64,000 bases of DNA from Cyanoderma ruficeps (GCA_008694505.1 VZDJ01000623.1:2724442-2788441), one strand, 5' to 3'. Positions 24,561-38,900 are shown, numbered from the stretch's first letter. The notes: generated from the sequence alone by a model not told the origin. Numbers and translations: made by a program.

Positions 24561-25839
24561 GAGGATTCATCCCCAGTCTACAGTCCAAAGTTAATTTTAC
24601 CTCATTTAAACCTCCCTCCCAAGTTCAAGTCCCCAAGAATAGTCCCGCTCTTCGTGCTGTTCATACCCAGCACAGTACAGGGAGGTGAACACAGGCTGCT
24701 TAGCCACCTGTAATGAGGTGAGTTTGCAATCAATCCTAGAATAGTTGCCCAGGGCCTCTCCCTGTCACAAGGGTGGTGTAGGATGGAAAGCCTCATATCC
24801 CAGGGCTGCATTTCCTCCTTCCCTCTGAGGCACAAACTTCCCACAGGGCATTTTTTTATTTTGTTGAATTATCTCATTTGCTGCTTCATGGGATGTGTAC
24901 ACCCAGACTGATAGCCCAGCTGTGTTTGTTTTCAAAGAAAAAGGCAAAATTCCCATGAAATGGGAGAAGGCTGCTGCAAAGTGGGTGGTGACTACCTGAT
25001 GGACAGTAGGTGGATTAGACCATGTCAATATGTCCATGTGTTTGGGCTGCTGGGGACACCACCCCTTCCATCAAACCTTATTTGTGAGATTTTTCAGGCT
25101 GGCAACAACTTCTGCTAACAAGTACTGTAGGATCACCGAGACATCTATTTTTAATAAAAAATGCAGTTGCAAAAAAAGAGGTCCCCACATAACAGATTTT
25201 ACAGATAAATTGGAAAAGAAAATAATCTCTGTCTGCAGGGCAGGGACTGTGTGTGCCAGCTCCCTGCTTTGGCCCAGCTCTGTGTCCCATCTCACCCTCA
25301 CATCCCCTGAGAGTGGAAATGGAAACCTCTGTTCTGAGCTCTGGAGCTCTGGCAGTACAAGTGGATACCAGGGGAAAGTTTTTGCCAGTATTTTGCAGGA
25401 GCCAGCTCTTGCTCCACTGCAGCAGTTAAATTCATGAGTGCTCTGAGCCTGCACAGCCCTCCTGGCACAGGCTGAATAGGTGTTTGCGGTTGGTTTTGGG
25501 ATTTTTTTTGCACCGGTCATTTTCTTCCTGGGCTTCTGAACACTCATCAGTGAAACATGAAATTGTCTGACCCTGAAGCTCATCCCTGGATTGGTGAGAT
25601 CCATAAACTTGAAGAGAACAATATTTTCCTTTCTTTATACTCAGAGGAGTCTTCAGACTGCAATCACTCAGCAGACAGCAATTTTCAGCTGTCTTTCCTT
25701 TATGTCTTCAGTAGGATATGAACATCTTTGGAAAGTGTAAATTTACAGCCAAGGATCACAAAATGATGCCTCACTCTGTGATTTTTCCTGGGCAACCTTT
25801 ATGTAGAGAACACAGCTGCCACCTCTGAGGAGCTGCAGT

Positions 25840-25871
25840 ATAAATGGTTGATAAATGGTGATAAATGGTTG
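25840..25871. repeat. Three tandem copies of an ATAAATGGTTG unit
   Basis: ATAAATGGTTG (25840-25850), ATAAATGGTG (25851-25860) and ATAAATGGTTG (25861-25871) lie head to tail. The middle copy lacks one T. It is a minimal minisatellite, likely from replication slippage. Confidence 0.85.
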
Positions 25872-28800
25872 CCCTGGAGGACCCATCCAAGATGCCTGGG
25901 ATGGCTCCAGGCTGCACACAAGGGATGTGACTGGACAGGCTGTTCAGTGCCATCACCTGGGGATATCCTCCCTGATAGAGATCCCAGGTAAACTGAGATT
26001 CCAGAGCTTTGCCAGGGAAGGTGCAGCCCCTCAAACATTACAGGATGCATGAGTGGAAGGAGAGAGGAAAAGGTCCTCCATGTCCAAGGAGAACTCTGAT
26101 TAATTTTGAGCATGTGCTAGGGGACAGAGTTGAATAGTGAAAAGTGTCTGTCAGAAAACCACCTTTTCCTCCTCCTCAAAAGTCTAGTATTTTTACTGAA
26201 GCCTGCTTGACCTGGCTGCAATCCACAGGAAGCTATACCTTCCTCCCATACAGCTGCCTCCTACTAACCATATTTCCCCATCTCACTTCCATTAATCTTT
26301 CCATATTTATCTGGTCTTCTGGTGTCTCATTTATTTTGTTCTGTTTGCATTTATTTGCTCTGCAAATCCCTCAGGCCAGGATCTGTCTCTATAAAGTGTA
26401 TAGTGATTATTCAGTAGAATTTCAATGTGTAATTTTTGGGTCCACAAAAAAATGGCAGCTCCAGTCATATAGGCTGCTTTTACAGGTTGCTCTCCATGTG
26501 ACTTGAGCCAACTTTTAAAAACAAATAATTTCTGTAACAAAATAATGTAAACATCAGGTCTCACCAGAATTTGGTTCTATAATAACCAGAAAATATGGGA
26601 AAATATGCAAAAATTCTGTTATTCATATCAAGCACAAACACTTGAAGCATACTGGGTTATTTGTCATCATTGCCAGGCTCTACGGTGCCTGCATCCATTT
26701 CTTACCACCCACAAGAGCTGCTTTCAGAGTAACCAGACTGAGTCATTAGTGTCTTTAGCTGCAAATTTTGCTCTTTGAGCTTCAAGCTGCTTCTTCTTGT
26801 GGTACATTTGTGCCGATTCACTGGGGCGTGGATCATTTGTTTTATCGACACATCCCCGGGACAAAGGGCTGAGTGGTAGCGAGCCTGGGGTTGGGATATC
26901 GAACCTTTTGTCTCTGGAATCATTGTGGTGTGCCCTGGGCTGGCAGGGGACAGCAGCCATCCCAAGGCAGTGGCCTTTGTGCAGTGGTTTGGAGGTCATG
27001 ACTCTGCTTGGAGCAGCTGGGCGTCCGTGCTGTGGGAAATTCACTGGAGACACGCATGGAAGATGCTTTGCTGCTGTTGGCCATGCAGCAGGGCACCACA
27101 GGACCTGGCCTCTGGGGGATAATGGGGCTGGTTCTCGCTCCTGTGCCCTGCCGACACAATGCAGACAGGCTTTGGCCATGGCATCATAAATTCTGGACCA
27201 ATTATTATTGTTCTACTCACAGAAAACGCAGAGAAATCAACTGTCGGAGCAAAGCTCTTCCTCAATTCCTACACTGCATCAATTTCCAACTAACAGTGGA
27301 ACCATGAAATCTCTTGAGTTTTATTATAAAATTACTAAACAACCAAGAGGCTGAACCCTTGCTTTAAGTGGAAGACTCAGAGCAGCCTCATCTCTGAAGT
27401 TGCTCTCCACTTCTGCAGTTACCCATTTACAGTAAAGAAGAGAATGTGATCCAGTGGCCTCACAGACACGTGGCTGTGGTTGGCAGCACAGTAGACTCAG
27501 TTCACAGTTTGCTCTGCCTTTGGAAGTTCTCTACAACAGGTCAGCCATGGAGAAAAGGGAGCATTTCCAGCATGGTGGTCTTGCACACCAGTGGCCTGTA
27601 CAGATGATTATTAACAATAACACAGCAGTTGTGGTTGGCAGGAAAAGCTCTTCAGCTTTGGCGCAAAAGTGCCAAGGACTGAGCAACTGGGAGTTCTGCA
27701 TATTGTGTGGGTACAAAACCAAGGTGTAGTCCTGTGATTCCAGGGTGTGAAGGAGGCAAGAGGGTTATCAGGACAAACTGCATCTTTTTTCTTTAAAGCG
27801 TAGATCTTTCTAAACAATCCATCCAAAACTTCATCGTTTAAAGCAGATGTATTTTTTTAAGGTTGAAGGCACAGACTGGGTGCTAGAGAATTTTAGCTTT
27901 ACGACTGTTTCTTGCAGTAATTCCTCGCATTCCTGTGTCCAAAAAATATGACTGTTCAAGATCTCTATTTCCATACCAGTAAAACAGGGACCACAACATC
28001 TCTTGATCACAGCAGATTATGATCTTGAATAAATTTACCATCTCCAAAGTGCTCTGATGGTAGGTGCCAAGTCTTCCTGTAAGAACTCACAATTCCAGCT
28101 AGAGAACAGTTTTGTGTGGTGAATGCCGAGGTTAGAAAGGTGTGAAGCCAATTTAACTTCCAAATTCTGCGGGCCTTGATGCATCATCAGAAAATCTGTG
28201 AGTTCAGGCCCTTGCTGCTGAGTGGTCAATCAGGACCACTCTTCCATGCTCTTACTGAAACCAATCAGACTATGCACATAACAATGCAACACTGCTGAGA
28301 AATCATGGTAGACACAGGTTCTGGGAATTATTTTTTGTCCGAGACATCTTGAAAGACAAAAATAATTCTCCAGCCTTTATCAACAGGAACTCTTTTTCTG
28401 GGAGAACCTCTTACTTGCTGATTGAAAGCTTTTTATCCTACAAAAAAAAAAAATAGCAATCTTGTTAGGAGTTGTGGAGTTCAGCACGGTGTTAGCACTG
28501 CAGCAAAGGCTCCTCTGCTGTTTCAGAGTTGGAGTTCTTCATTGGGCCCACGTGTTTAGGATGACTAATTTCCCACTTTTACCTAAGAGTTGCTTAATCT
28601 AAGAGTTCCCAGTGGGATAAATGGAACAGGAGTGAGGGCGACAGTGTGCAGCTGTCAAGGTGAAAAGAGAGAAAATACCCACATATTGTGCTAGGCAGGC
28701 TTTTAAAAAATGTTCTGGCTTTGCCAGGAAAGATAAGGGTCCCTCTGTAGCTGTAAAATTTCCATGAAAGTAACTGTAAGTGCTGCAAAAGTTGGGAAAA

Positions 28801-29935
28801 TGGTCATACGCCCTGCCTTCTGGGAATGGTCTCCAGCCTGTGGCATTGCAGCTTCATGCCCCTGGTGCTGCTCAGTGTTAGTGACACAGACACTGCCAGC
28901 CTTGGCTCCCTCTGAATAGGGCAGTAAAACACATCCCTGTATCCTTTGGGATGCTTTGGTGCTGGCCCGGTGGGTGAAGATTTACACACACCACTGACCG
29001 TGGCTATCCAGGGATCTAAGGCAACAAGTGTGTTTCTGGAGATTGGTCTTTTCCCCCAAATCCATTTTATCCCACTTGGGAAGAGTAGGGAACCACAACA
29101 AAAACGTGACCTACTCATACAAATAACTCTTGATTCCAGCACTGAGGGGTGTGAAGTTGTGAAAGAGAGTGCTATAGCCCAGGATTCAGTATTTTGAGGG
29201 CATGGGAGCCATCCTTAAAACTGCTGCTTCTCTTGATGGATATAAATGAATTACCACCAGTTCTGTCGCCAGGTTATGACTTGCTGAAAGCTCTTGCTCC
29301 AGCAGAATCCTCCGGGATTCCTGAACCAACTTTTAAATTAAGTAGGGGAATAGGGTCCAATATTGTGCCTCTCATTGATCAGGTTAGACGCTGCCTTTGT
29401 TTCACTCCTGACTCTTTAAAATGGATTGGAGTTGTCAAACTTGTGTTCCTGGAGCAAGTCACGTCGATAAACCAGTGTTTGTGTGGGAATGTAGGGATGA
29501 ATATGGGGTTTTCCATACAAAGTTGAATGTTTTAGCTCAAGAACCACAGACAAAATGTGGCGGCCTCATTTAAATCTGCAAAGACCCAACATTAGCTACA
29601 AGACTGCTTGGCATCTCTAAATAGATGTACTTTTATAGAATACCTCATGCTGAAAATCTAATTAATTGGAGAACAGTTATCATATTACCAGCCTGACTGA
29701 TTTTTTTTTTTGTGAAAAAATGTGTGTTTAAAAGTCTAAATGCTCCTATTACAATGATTAATTATCTGCAGAAAATTGAAAGCACACAAGAAATTATCAA
29801 GAAAGAACATTTAGACATCATCTGTCTTCCTAAAAACACTTGTCTGAGTGTATAAAGAAGACTATTATTGCAGTGTAGATGCTGGCTGCTTGGGATGTAT
29901 TTTTTCTGCCTTCTCTTTAAGTGTATTCTTGCTAC

Positions 29936-29951
29936 TTTTTTTTTTTTTTTT
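29936..29951. repeat. Poly-T run followed by TA repeat
   Basis: Sixteen T bases run into 'taatatatatag'. This is a simple low-complexity tract; a second T11 run lies at 29701-29711. Confidence 0.8.
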
Positions 29952-32529
29952 AATATATATAGTACCTAAATGGTTAGAAGATACATTGAATTTTTTAACT
30001 GGAGTGATTCTCTGGAGAAGATTGATTTCCCTGCTGCCTCAGATGCAGTTTAATTTTTGTGTTACTTATGAAATAATGAGAAATTGACTTTAATGGGGAG
30101 AAGCAATGGCACGGAGCACTGGTGATGTTGCAGAGCATGGGTCAACAAGGAGCCTTGCCTTGGGCATTTATGATCTGTGACAGTGTCACAGGGATTGCAG
30201 TTTAGAGAAAGAAACATTGCCAAAGCCAGAACCAGTGGAGCAGACACCCAGCCACCTGTAAATCTGTGTCCTCTCACTCCTTATTAACTGAGGGTCAGGG
30301 CTTATTAATTATATATGACTTGATGGGGAAATATGTCGTAAAAAAGAAGGCAGCACATAGTGAAACTTGATAGCTTTACATTAGGCAAGATGGAGATGGG
30401 TCTTTTACAACCCAGCATGGGGTTTGGAGAGTAACATTTACTCCTGCTTAGAGGGTTGTACAAGCTGAGAACATCCGTGTTTTTTAAATAGAAAATCACA
30501 ATGGATTAGGCCTGTACCAGTCATTTCCAACAGATTGAAAATCACAGGAGGGAAATAAGCAGCGTCTGGTTGTTTTTCCTTGGGAAACCAAGAAAAACAA
30601 AACAAGAAGTGGACCAAAGGAATCCCAGGCAAAGAAAAAAAAAGAATAGTTATGTAGATTACACAGGATGCTCAGACAAAACCCCAAAAAGCCAAACTTT
30701 CCTGGCTGACAGAAAGCAGAGCTCACACTGCAGGCATCACCTCCTGACAAAGAGCAGTTTACACCATCACTGGACCAGTGTGGAATAGGGAGCAAGGGGA
30801 TGGAAACACGGCTTGAGAATAGCTCCACTTGTTAAAGCCAGCCTTGCTCTAGCTCTAGGAGCCAGTGTGGCATTCTCAGAACTTTGAAAACTTCTGTCCA
30901 CTAAAATCTTTGGCTCATTACACAGTGCTCAGTATCAGGGTCTGAATTAAATCCATTTATAGTAGCTTTGGAGGAGATCAGGGCTGGGTGAAATGCCTTT
31001 AGCAAAGAAATTGAATATTAATAACCATCCCAGTGTCACCTGTGCAAACAGCCAAAGAAAATAACAGTGAAATGAAAAATAAAGCACTTATTTCTCCTGC
31101 TTTGTACATGTAAGAAGTCCTAGGTTCAGCCTTGAACTGATCCTTATATATGCTGTCAGAATCAAGGACCTGAGTCACATGTCTGAGCATTGCAAGATCA
31201 AGTGAAATTTATTCTTAGAATGAATATGATCTTTTGTTTTTGAAACAGTTTCAAGAAGAAGTTTAAGACTTTTGTTGCCATGGTATAACTTTCAAACCAG
31301 GAGCTCCCCTAGTGTTCTCAATGCCCACATTCAGCATGTTCAGAGATGCTTACACATAAAATAATGAAAAGAAGAAAGAGAAGAAGTCAGTATTCAGACA
31401 CATTAATGGTTACACATAAAAGAGTAAGTGAATTTTGTGAAATACTCTCACTTTTTTTTCTTTCTAATCGTTAAGAAAGATTGTGCTGATGCCAGTAATA
31501 AATAAAAACCAGCTGAGCACATTTTGGAGTTACTGTGGAGCTTTTTATCACCAGAAAAAGCCCAGCCCTGCTGCTGTAATTACATGATGCATAGTGCAGT
31601 TGTCTCACCATTCTTTCTCCTGAAATGAACAAGCACTCTGCCACACTTGCTGTGTTTAAACAACTGATATCTCCAAACAATCACTGCTGCTGCTAATAAT
31701 GCTCTTGAAAAATGTTTATTGCAAATGATGATGCCTCTGTATCATTTGTGCTGCAAATGCAGATGCATTAGTTTCTGGAGAACACCACCATCATCTTTCA
31801 TTGTGCCCACCCAGTAGAGCGAGTCCTGACATCCCCCATGTGCCCTGTGAACTTTCACTGAAAGCCTGAACCAGCTTTAAAGAGATGCTGCAGCTGCTCT
31901 GAATTTTAGTGAGTGAAGTTAAGTCTCTGTAGCCACAGGTTACTCCCTCCAAAGCCTTCCTTTCTGAGCAGAGGAAATCTTTTATCTGATTGTATTTTTA
32001 CAGTTACTTGGCACATAGTCCCTTCTCTTGGTGCGAATTTAGCATTCACCACCCAAACATATAACCCAGAATAGAGACAGAAAAATAATTCACTTCAATA
32101 GCTAAAAAATCAAAGTTTGCAGAAAAGAAAAAAAAAGCTTTTGGGGAAAGATTTGCCTAGATTGGTGCTTGTTGAAGAGATCTAGTGCTGTGTTTGGTTT
32201 AGGACAAATAGATGTTGCAGTTTCTGGTTTGTGACCACAAGTGGCTGTGTTACCGTGGTTTAGTTATTCTCCATTGTTTGCTGTTTGTTGGCTTCAGGAT
32301 TTATTTGTCTGGTTTCACTTCCCACTGTGAGGGGAGAAGTGGGCACACAGCTGGTTACTGCAGCTCAGCTGTACCTCCCCAGGCAGCAAGTCCTTCATCC
32401 TGGCTGTACATCTGTGCCTTAGAACTGCCAGAAGGAAAAAATCACTATTTTTGGGCTCCATGGATATGAATGTGCCCCTCAAACACTGATTCACTCAGAG
32501 ACTGCTCAGGTACTGTGGGGCTGAAGCAC

Positions 32530-32915
32530 AGAGTGCTCCAGCAGAAGCTGAGAAGGCTTTGTTCAGCCTGGAGGGGAGATGACTCAAGAAAGACGTTTTT
32601 GCTGTCGACAAGCGCCCAATGGGAGGGTGTAAAGAACAAGGAGCTCAACTCTCCTCAGAGGTTTGTGGTGGCAGGACTAGGTGCAACAGGCACCAGCTGT
32701 AAGATGGGAAATTCCAGTTGGATGTAGGTAGAGCTTTTTTTACCATGGATGTCATCAGATGGTGGAGGCTGCCCAGAGCATCTGGGGCATCTCCACCTTG
32801 GCAATGTTCAAAATTTGGCTGGACATGACCCTGAGCACAGGATCTAGTTGGATGTGTTTTACATGGTGGGGGAGACTAGAGAACTCCAGGGTTACTAAAA
32901 TTACTCTGTGACTAG
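32530..32915 (+). mobile_element. CR1 LINE 3' end fragment
   Basis: Plus-strand words appear in the CR1 C-terminal and 3'-UTR order: 'gttcagcctggaggggaga', 'ggcaggactaggtgcaac', 'gttggatgtaggtag', 'ggaggctgcccagagcat', then 'ctagttggatgtgtttta', 'gagactagagaactcc' and 'ttactctgtgac' in place of the terminal octamers. Frameshifts prevent a continuous reading frame. It is a 5'-truncated copy of about 385 bp; both boundaries are approximate. Confidence 0.82.
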
Positions 32916-35900
32916 TAACAAATCCCACTGAAGATTCAAAACCCAGGAGGTGAATAGCATTTTTTCTCTGGTTGGTTCCTGCACCTTGTGTTGATGGTCT
33001 GAACTCATGGCATGACCAAGTAGTGTCTGAATTAGGGCAGATGTGAGTGTCTCAGAGGCAGAGGGAAATCACAGATGGGTTGAGGAATGAGCAACTTGCA
33101 CCATGGCACCATGCCTGCTGTGGGGCAGGACCTTTGGGTTGGAGGCTGGATAGACTGGGAAGAGGTAGAGGAGTCCTGCTGTGACCTGAAGCAGACATTG
33201 ACTCCAGTGAGGGCACAGGTAATGGGATTTTAGCAGCTATTTAGCAAGCCCGGCTCTGGTGTTTTTTTGTTTCCTTGATAACTTCAGGTAGCTGAAGGAT
33301 GTTGCATTTTCTGGCTTATTTTGAGTACTGCTCCTTGAGCCCTATCCCTAGAGTTGGCCTCCAGCTGCCATCCTGCACACCAACCAGCTGCTCAGTGTCA
33401 CAGTTTTATTGACACCCCATCAGCAGAGCCACGTGGGCATTCCAGACCCATCTCTGAGCCTGCCAGGACCTTTCAGCTGCTTCCCCAGCTCTGCTGCCTG
33501 TTTCAGCTGCTCCCAGGCTCTTGCCTCTTTTGGATGTACCTCAGTGCAAAGAGAGACCTCCGAGTTGGCATGGAGGGGAGACATGAGCTAAAAATGATCC
33601 CATTTTTTCAATAAGTTCAGAGCTTCCTATACCAAAGGTAGAAGTTTTCTCCTTGCTGATAGGAGGATGCCACTTCTGTGTCCTGCTGTGTGATTATTAA
33701 AATGTGCTCAGGAAAGCAATATTGCAGGCAGAATGGGAGAGACTTTCAATGAAGGCTGGAGCATCTCTTTGGAGTCAGAGTATTGCTGATTTGCTCTCAG
33801 AGTGAAGAAATAACCCATGGTTAAAACAGCACTGAAGTAAGCAAATGTTTTCTGGACAGGCTCTTAAAGACCTTCAAAGGCAGCTAAGCCCTAGGGAATG
33901 AAGTGAATCAGGCTTGCCTGGAAATCAATATCCACAAGCTGAATTTTCACGTTTTGAAAATGCAGCCAGTTCATTTGGATGCTTAACCATCCACTTGTCC
34001 TCAGCCAAATGCTCCAAAATTTTGGCATGTATTTTCTTGCCTACCAACTTTATGTCTGCTTTTATTATCTCCCTTTGCTGCTCCATAGTTGCTATGAGGA
34101 GCTTTGCAGCTCGTGTTTTCAAAAAGCAAAAGTAATTATCATGATGTTTTCTTTCTGGAGTTTTGAAACTTTGTATAAAAATTTCAAAGTACTGTAGGCA
34201 CCCATCAGTTCAACCTAAAAAGAATTTATCTGGGATCAGAAAGAGATTTACCACTAAACTGAGCTTGTGCCAGTTATTTAATGTGCCATTATTTATGATC
34301 AACAACAGCGGGGAGGATTGTGGAGGAAAGAAATTGGAAATCTTCTTCATTTTTCCACAGCACTTGTATCTTTTGCTTTTTTTTGGATCCCAAACTCAAT
34401 CTCCCAGGGTTTTTTCCACATTTCCCACCTAATTTACTGTAGCTCTGAAGAACATCATCCTTTGCTCCTATTGAGGGGGAAAAAAAAAAGGAAGAAAAAA
34501 AATCAATATTCAGCTTACTTACTAGTAGAATTGATGCTCAGCAAAACTGATCTGAAGTCATCACTTGAGAGGCTCTGGGTTTTCACATAACTGTCATTTT
34601 TTCAAGATGCTTTCCTCAAATTACATAGACCCACTTTTTCCTCAGACAGCTCAGCTGAAATTGTCCTGGCTTTCCCCAAAATGAGAGAGCCTTTTTTGTG
34701 TGATCATGGCAATTTCAATATTCTTCCCAAAACTAAAGGGCAGGAGGTTATTTGAGCTGTGAAGCACTGAAGGGAGCAGAGGCTGTAGATGTTAAGTGGA
34801 ACTTGCAGGAGTAATTTGGGTGAGATGTGGCGCTGGCTAGCAAAGCTCTGGTAGGAAATCACCCAGGCTTTCTGCTAGGCATTAAATATTTTCAATTTTA
34901 TAAACTGTGCTGGAATCATGCTAGCAAAGTGGAATGCATTTCCAGGCATAACCCTGTAGATTTCATTTTAATAGCAGCCGCAGATCTCTGCTTGTGGAGC
35001 TGAACGTTGGAGCCCGGGGCTGGAGCTGGGGACAGCAAGTGTCCATCCTGGGGAGGCTTTCTGCTCTCTTACAGGTTGTCTGGAAAAAAAAGATAAATGC
35101 TGGTTGTACTCTGCTATTTCTGTAATAGGAGGATGAAGAAGGAAAGTGGAATAGAACAAGCCAAAAGCAGAAGGGAGTAGGATCAGGAATAGGGAGGTGT
35201 TAATTGTTCCCTGTCTCTTTGGGATGGATGGAGTGAGTCTGTTGCCCATAAATTTCATGATGCCACAGCACCCTAGTGATAAACTCCATCTCAGGCAGTA
35301 AGACAGATGGATCTGAGGAATACTGTAATACTTCCTTGGGTTCAGAGCAGCGTTTTGGGTAGATCTGTATTTTCCAGTGTTTCACTGACGGGGCTGGCTC
35401 CTGGGTGGGGTAAGGCCAAATCCCCATCTGCCCTGAGATAATGAGTGAGGTGGGATGGGAAAGGTTGGCAGAGAGGTGGATTGCAACCAGTCCCTCCTGT
35501 TGCTGGTTAAGAAGTGATGGGAGCGTACTGTGGATGCTTGGCAGGAGCTGGATTTAGGTAAGGTGGTCTGTGATGTGGCTGTCCTTGACCAGCCAAGAGC
35601 ATCCTGTGACTGTTCCCTGGGAGGGTTGGTGATCAGGACAGCACTGACCCTGCAGGTGCTGCTTGGCCCTGGGCAAGCATCTGCCAAGGACTTCCCCTTG
35701 CATTTATCCTGTGACTTCAATCAACCTCAGGCAGCTTCCTGGACAACAGGAAGGTTGAACAGGTAGAAGGCACAAGGGGCAAGGTGAGGACTCCATCGTC
35801 ACCCATAAACTTCTTTGTGTGGCGTTGTGATGGTTGATCACACCCCAACAACTCCATATCCCTACTCATTTGGGGTGAAATGGAATCATTCTTGTGCAGC

Positions 35901-38900
35901 ATGAAGGTCACTTGGCCTTGGCTGTTATTCACAGGATTTTGCTGTTCATGGTCTTATTGTTCATGATAATTTTGATGTTGTGGAAGGCACAGGGAGCTGA
36001 GGGGTCTGTCAGTAGTATTTACACTGCTGTGCTTGGAATAAGGAGTAGAACTACCAGACATATAATTCATTCCTAATATTTCACTACAAAGCTTTTTGCT
36101 GCTTGTCTCCCTGTGGATGTAATTAGTCGTGGGAGCTCTTTTTAAAAAGTAATTACGCCATTAAGCATACTTTGGCTTCAACAACAAAAATGCATGGTTG
36201 AGCTCCATAATTACACCTCTTAATGACGTTACATAATTGTACGTAAGAGTCCATGAAGCAAACAATGCTTGGGCTCCCTCTGACTCGCTGCTGCTTTGAT
36301 CTCCAACACAGTTGCTGGGAGTGGAAACTCTGCATCCCTCATCTGGGTGAGCTGTGCTTGGAGAAGCTGTTTTCTTCCCAGACCCACTTCCACTCAGTGT
36401 GAAAAGCCACTCGAGTTCATAAGTAAGAAATCAAAGCCAAACCACATGAGCCTGGGAGCTGCCCAAGTGGCTCACTTCCTCTGGGTTTCTAAAAATGTAT
36501 GTGTCCATGAGACATGTTTTTGTTCCTGTTTCTTCTATACACAATGTTGCAGAAGCTTTAAGTTCCTAAATAGACATCCCTGGGATGTGCAGCTGCCAAA
36601 ACAAAAATCAGGCAACCAAACTGGGCTCCTGCCCTCAAAATAATCCAACCTGTCATCTTTTTCTATTCCCTTCTATTTAGTTTCCTTGACACTTTTTTGT
36701 AAAGGAATACTATGCCTGGCCAGTTTCCTACTTGCTGGGAGTGCCCATGTGAGCACTGTGGCAGATAAATTGTCCAGCTGTAGGGATGGCTGGAGGATTG
36801 GACCTCCTTTGGATTGTCAGCCAAGGTTTAAGTTAGTTTTGTGTTCCTTGGTGGCTCATCCTGGTTCTCTCACAATTTCTCTGATACCCTTTTGGGAAAC
36901 AGTGCAATGAGGGGTGTATCTGGGCTTGTACAGTTAGATTACATATAGTTCTATGAAAAAGCAAAACTGGAAGTAAAACTTTGCAATAGCAGCATCAGCT
37001 TATTTCATTTCTAGTATCTGTCTGCAAGAGCACTAAGTGGACTGTTGAGGAACTTCTAGATTAGTAAATTCTATCTCCTTGTAAAACCACCTGATTCCTT
37101 TTTCTAAAATATGTTACTCGGCAGTTGGGCATTGTGTAATCACCTGTTCTTCTCACACATGAGCAAAGTAAGTGTCTGCTTACACAGGATTGTCCTTTTG
37201 ATTTGGAGAAAAAATCCGCCTCTACTGTTTCAAGGTCTATGTAACTTGTCTGCAACAGAATACACTTGTCTTAAAAGCATAATAATACTCTTTTTCAATT
37301 TTTCAATTTCATTTTTGTATAAAAAGTATTCTATATAGAAATGCTCAGTTTTGAAGCAGATGTTTTCTGAAAACTATTTCGTTAAGCTCGTCAGGGAAAG
37401 GGTTACACTGCATGCCTCACATCGCAGAGAAAAGCACAGAGTAATGGACTTTTTATAGGGTGAGGAGGCACCAATTCTGAATTTAGAACCATTCTGATAT
37501 TATTCATTATAATGTTTTCTCCTCTGAATTTTTATGGTTGGTTTGGAAGCCTCTTTGTTCTCTATCTGATTCTCTGAAATTGCCTGCAGAATTGTAGTTT
37601 GTTAAAGACTGCTGCATGTCTGGCAGCAGTCAATGGGTTTGCAGACAGAAGTTGATCTCTGCCATCAAATAAAACGTAGACAAGAAGTTTCTTCAGTTCA
37701 GAGAAGAATATGAAGGGCACAGAAGAGGCTGTGCTAGCTCAACTGGTGCCCCTTGAAATGCTGGTGTGGAAATTGGGGCTTTAAGTGCAACTCCACTTTG
37801 GTAGCTGAAAAAAAATGGCCCGGTGGTTCTTTCCTGTTCCCTGGCAGCAGTGCCAGGATGAACCATGTTCATCTGTGGTTGTGTACTTGGTTGTGTCTGT
37901 GGTGAACGTTCACTCAGTAGTGTCAGAGGTGGTAAGACTTGATATTTTGCTGTAAATTATGTTTGCTGTTTGGAGCATCAGTAAAAATTCACAATGAAAA
38001 GTAATTTAGCAGGTTCAGGACACTTCTTTTCATGTATTTCACTGAAAAGAGACCTAATGTGTGCACTAGCAATATTGGCCAGCAGGTTTCTACTTAGCAA
38101 TGTGAGCCTGTGACTATTTTCCCTCTGCTCCTGCCCTCTCACTGGCTCCACATCGAGCTCATCATCCAGTTCATGGCCTGGGCCTACTGCAAGAAATCTT
38201 TACTGGAGGTGGACCAGTGCGTATAAGATTTTCCCAGGATGTGAACAAAAAGCATGGGAATCATTGCTGCAGTTTATCAGGTCTCATCTCCTTCCAAACT
38301 AAATTAGAACTTCATGCTTTGGCTGGGCTCTTTTCCATGTCATAGTGCTGCCACTGAGGTCTGTACAAAGCTGGGCAAAGAAGCAGGGCTGGGAGCAGTA
38401 AACCGCCTGCACACTCTGCAGTTTGGAGGGGAGGAAGGTGACGGCAACTTTCCAGTGGGATCATCTGTTCTGTGTCTTTGGAAGTACCAGAAGTGCACAG
38501 ATGAGTATTGCATATGGCAGTATATGGCAACTCCAGCCGTAACCGTTTTGCTCTGTTGGAGAAATATGGCCACAAACCCAGGAGAACAGCACTTTATTTT
38601 GGCACAAGTGAAGTTATCAATGTGTGGCACGACTGTGGGGTGTCTAAACTCTCAGCTTAGTGAAAGATTTTGCAGCACGGAGAGTAGTGATAGTAGGTGT
38701 TGCTACAAAATCTAGATTTTCTCCTATAATGTCATATATGCAGGCTGCTCTCTAAAGCAACAAAGCCTCTCAGTGGAGAGTGCCAGTTATACAAAATACG
38801 GCAAAAGGAAATTTGAAGCCGGTCTCAGAGCAGGAAGCATTAGTGATATTTAGAACTTTTCTTTCTCAGGAAGTTGCATCCACATTGGCTCTTCTGGAGA

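Larger units (their letters stand above)
24561..32529. other. No gene recognised; non-coding DNA
   Basis: About 8 kb with no gene or element that I can support. The longest frame of the window (177 codons, minus 25071-25604) is here, but it has no domain and is overlapped by another frame. Contents worth noting are a triple tandem copy of a roughly 10-bp unit (25840-25871), poly-A (28441-28453), poly-T (29701-29711 and 29936-29951), an AT-rich stretch with homeobox-type motifs (29600-29830), and a 17-bp near-palindrome (30175-30191). Confidence 0.5.

Noticed and set aside
25071..25604. 177-codon minus-strand open frame, the longest in the window
   Set aside because: No recognisable domain, overlapped by another frame, and its length is about what chance gives on six frames of 64 kb. 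It uses no clear start context or splice sites.
26810..27130. Locally CpG-richer segment as a CpG island
   Set aside because: Only scattered CpGs over 300 bases, well below island density, and no exon follows.
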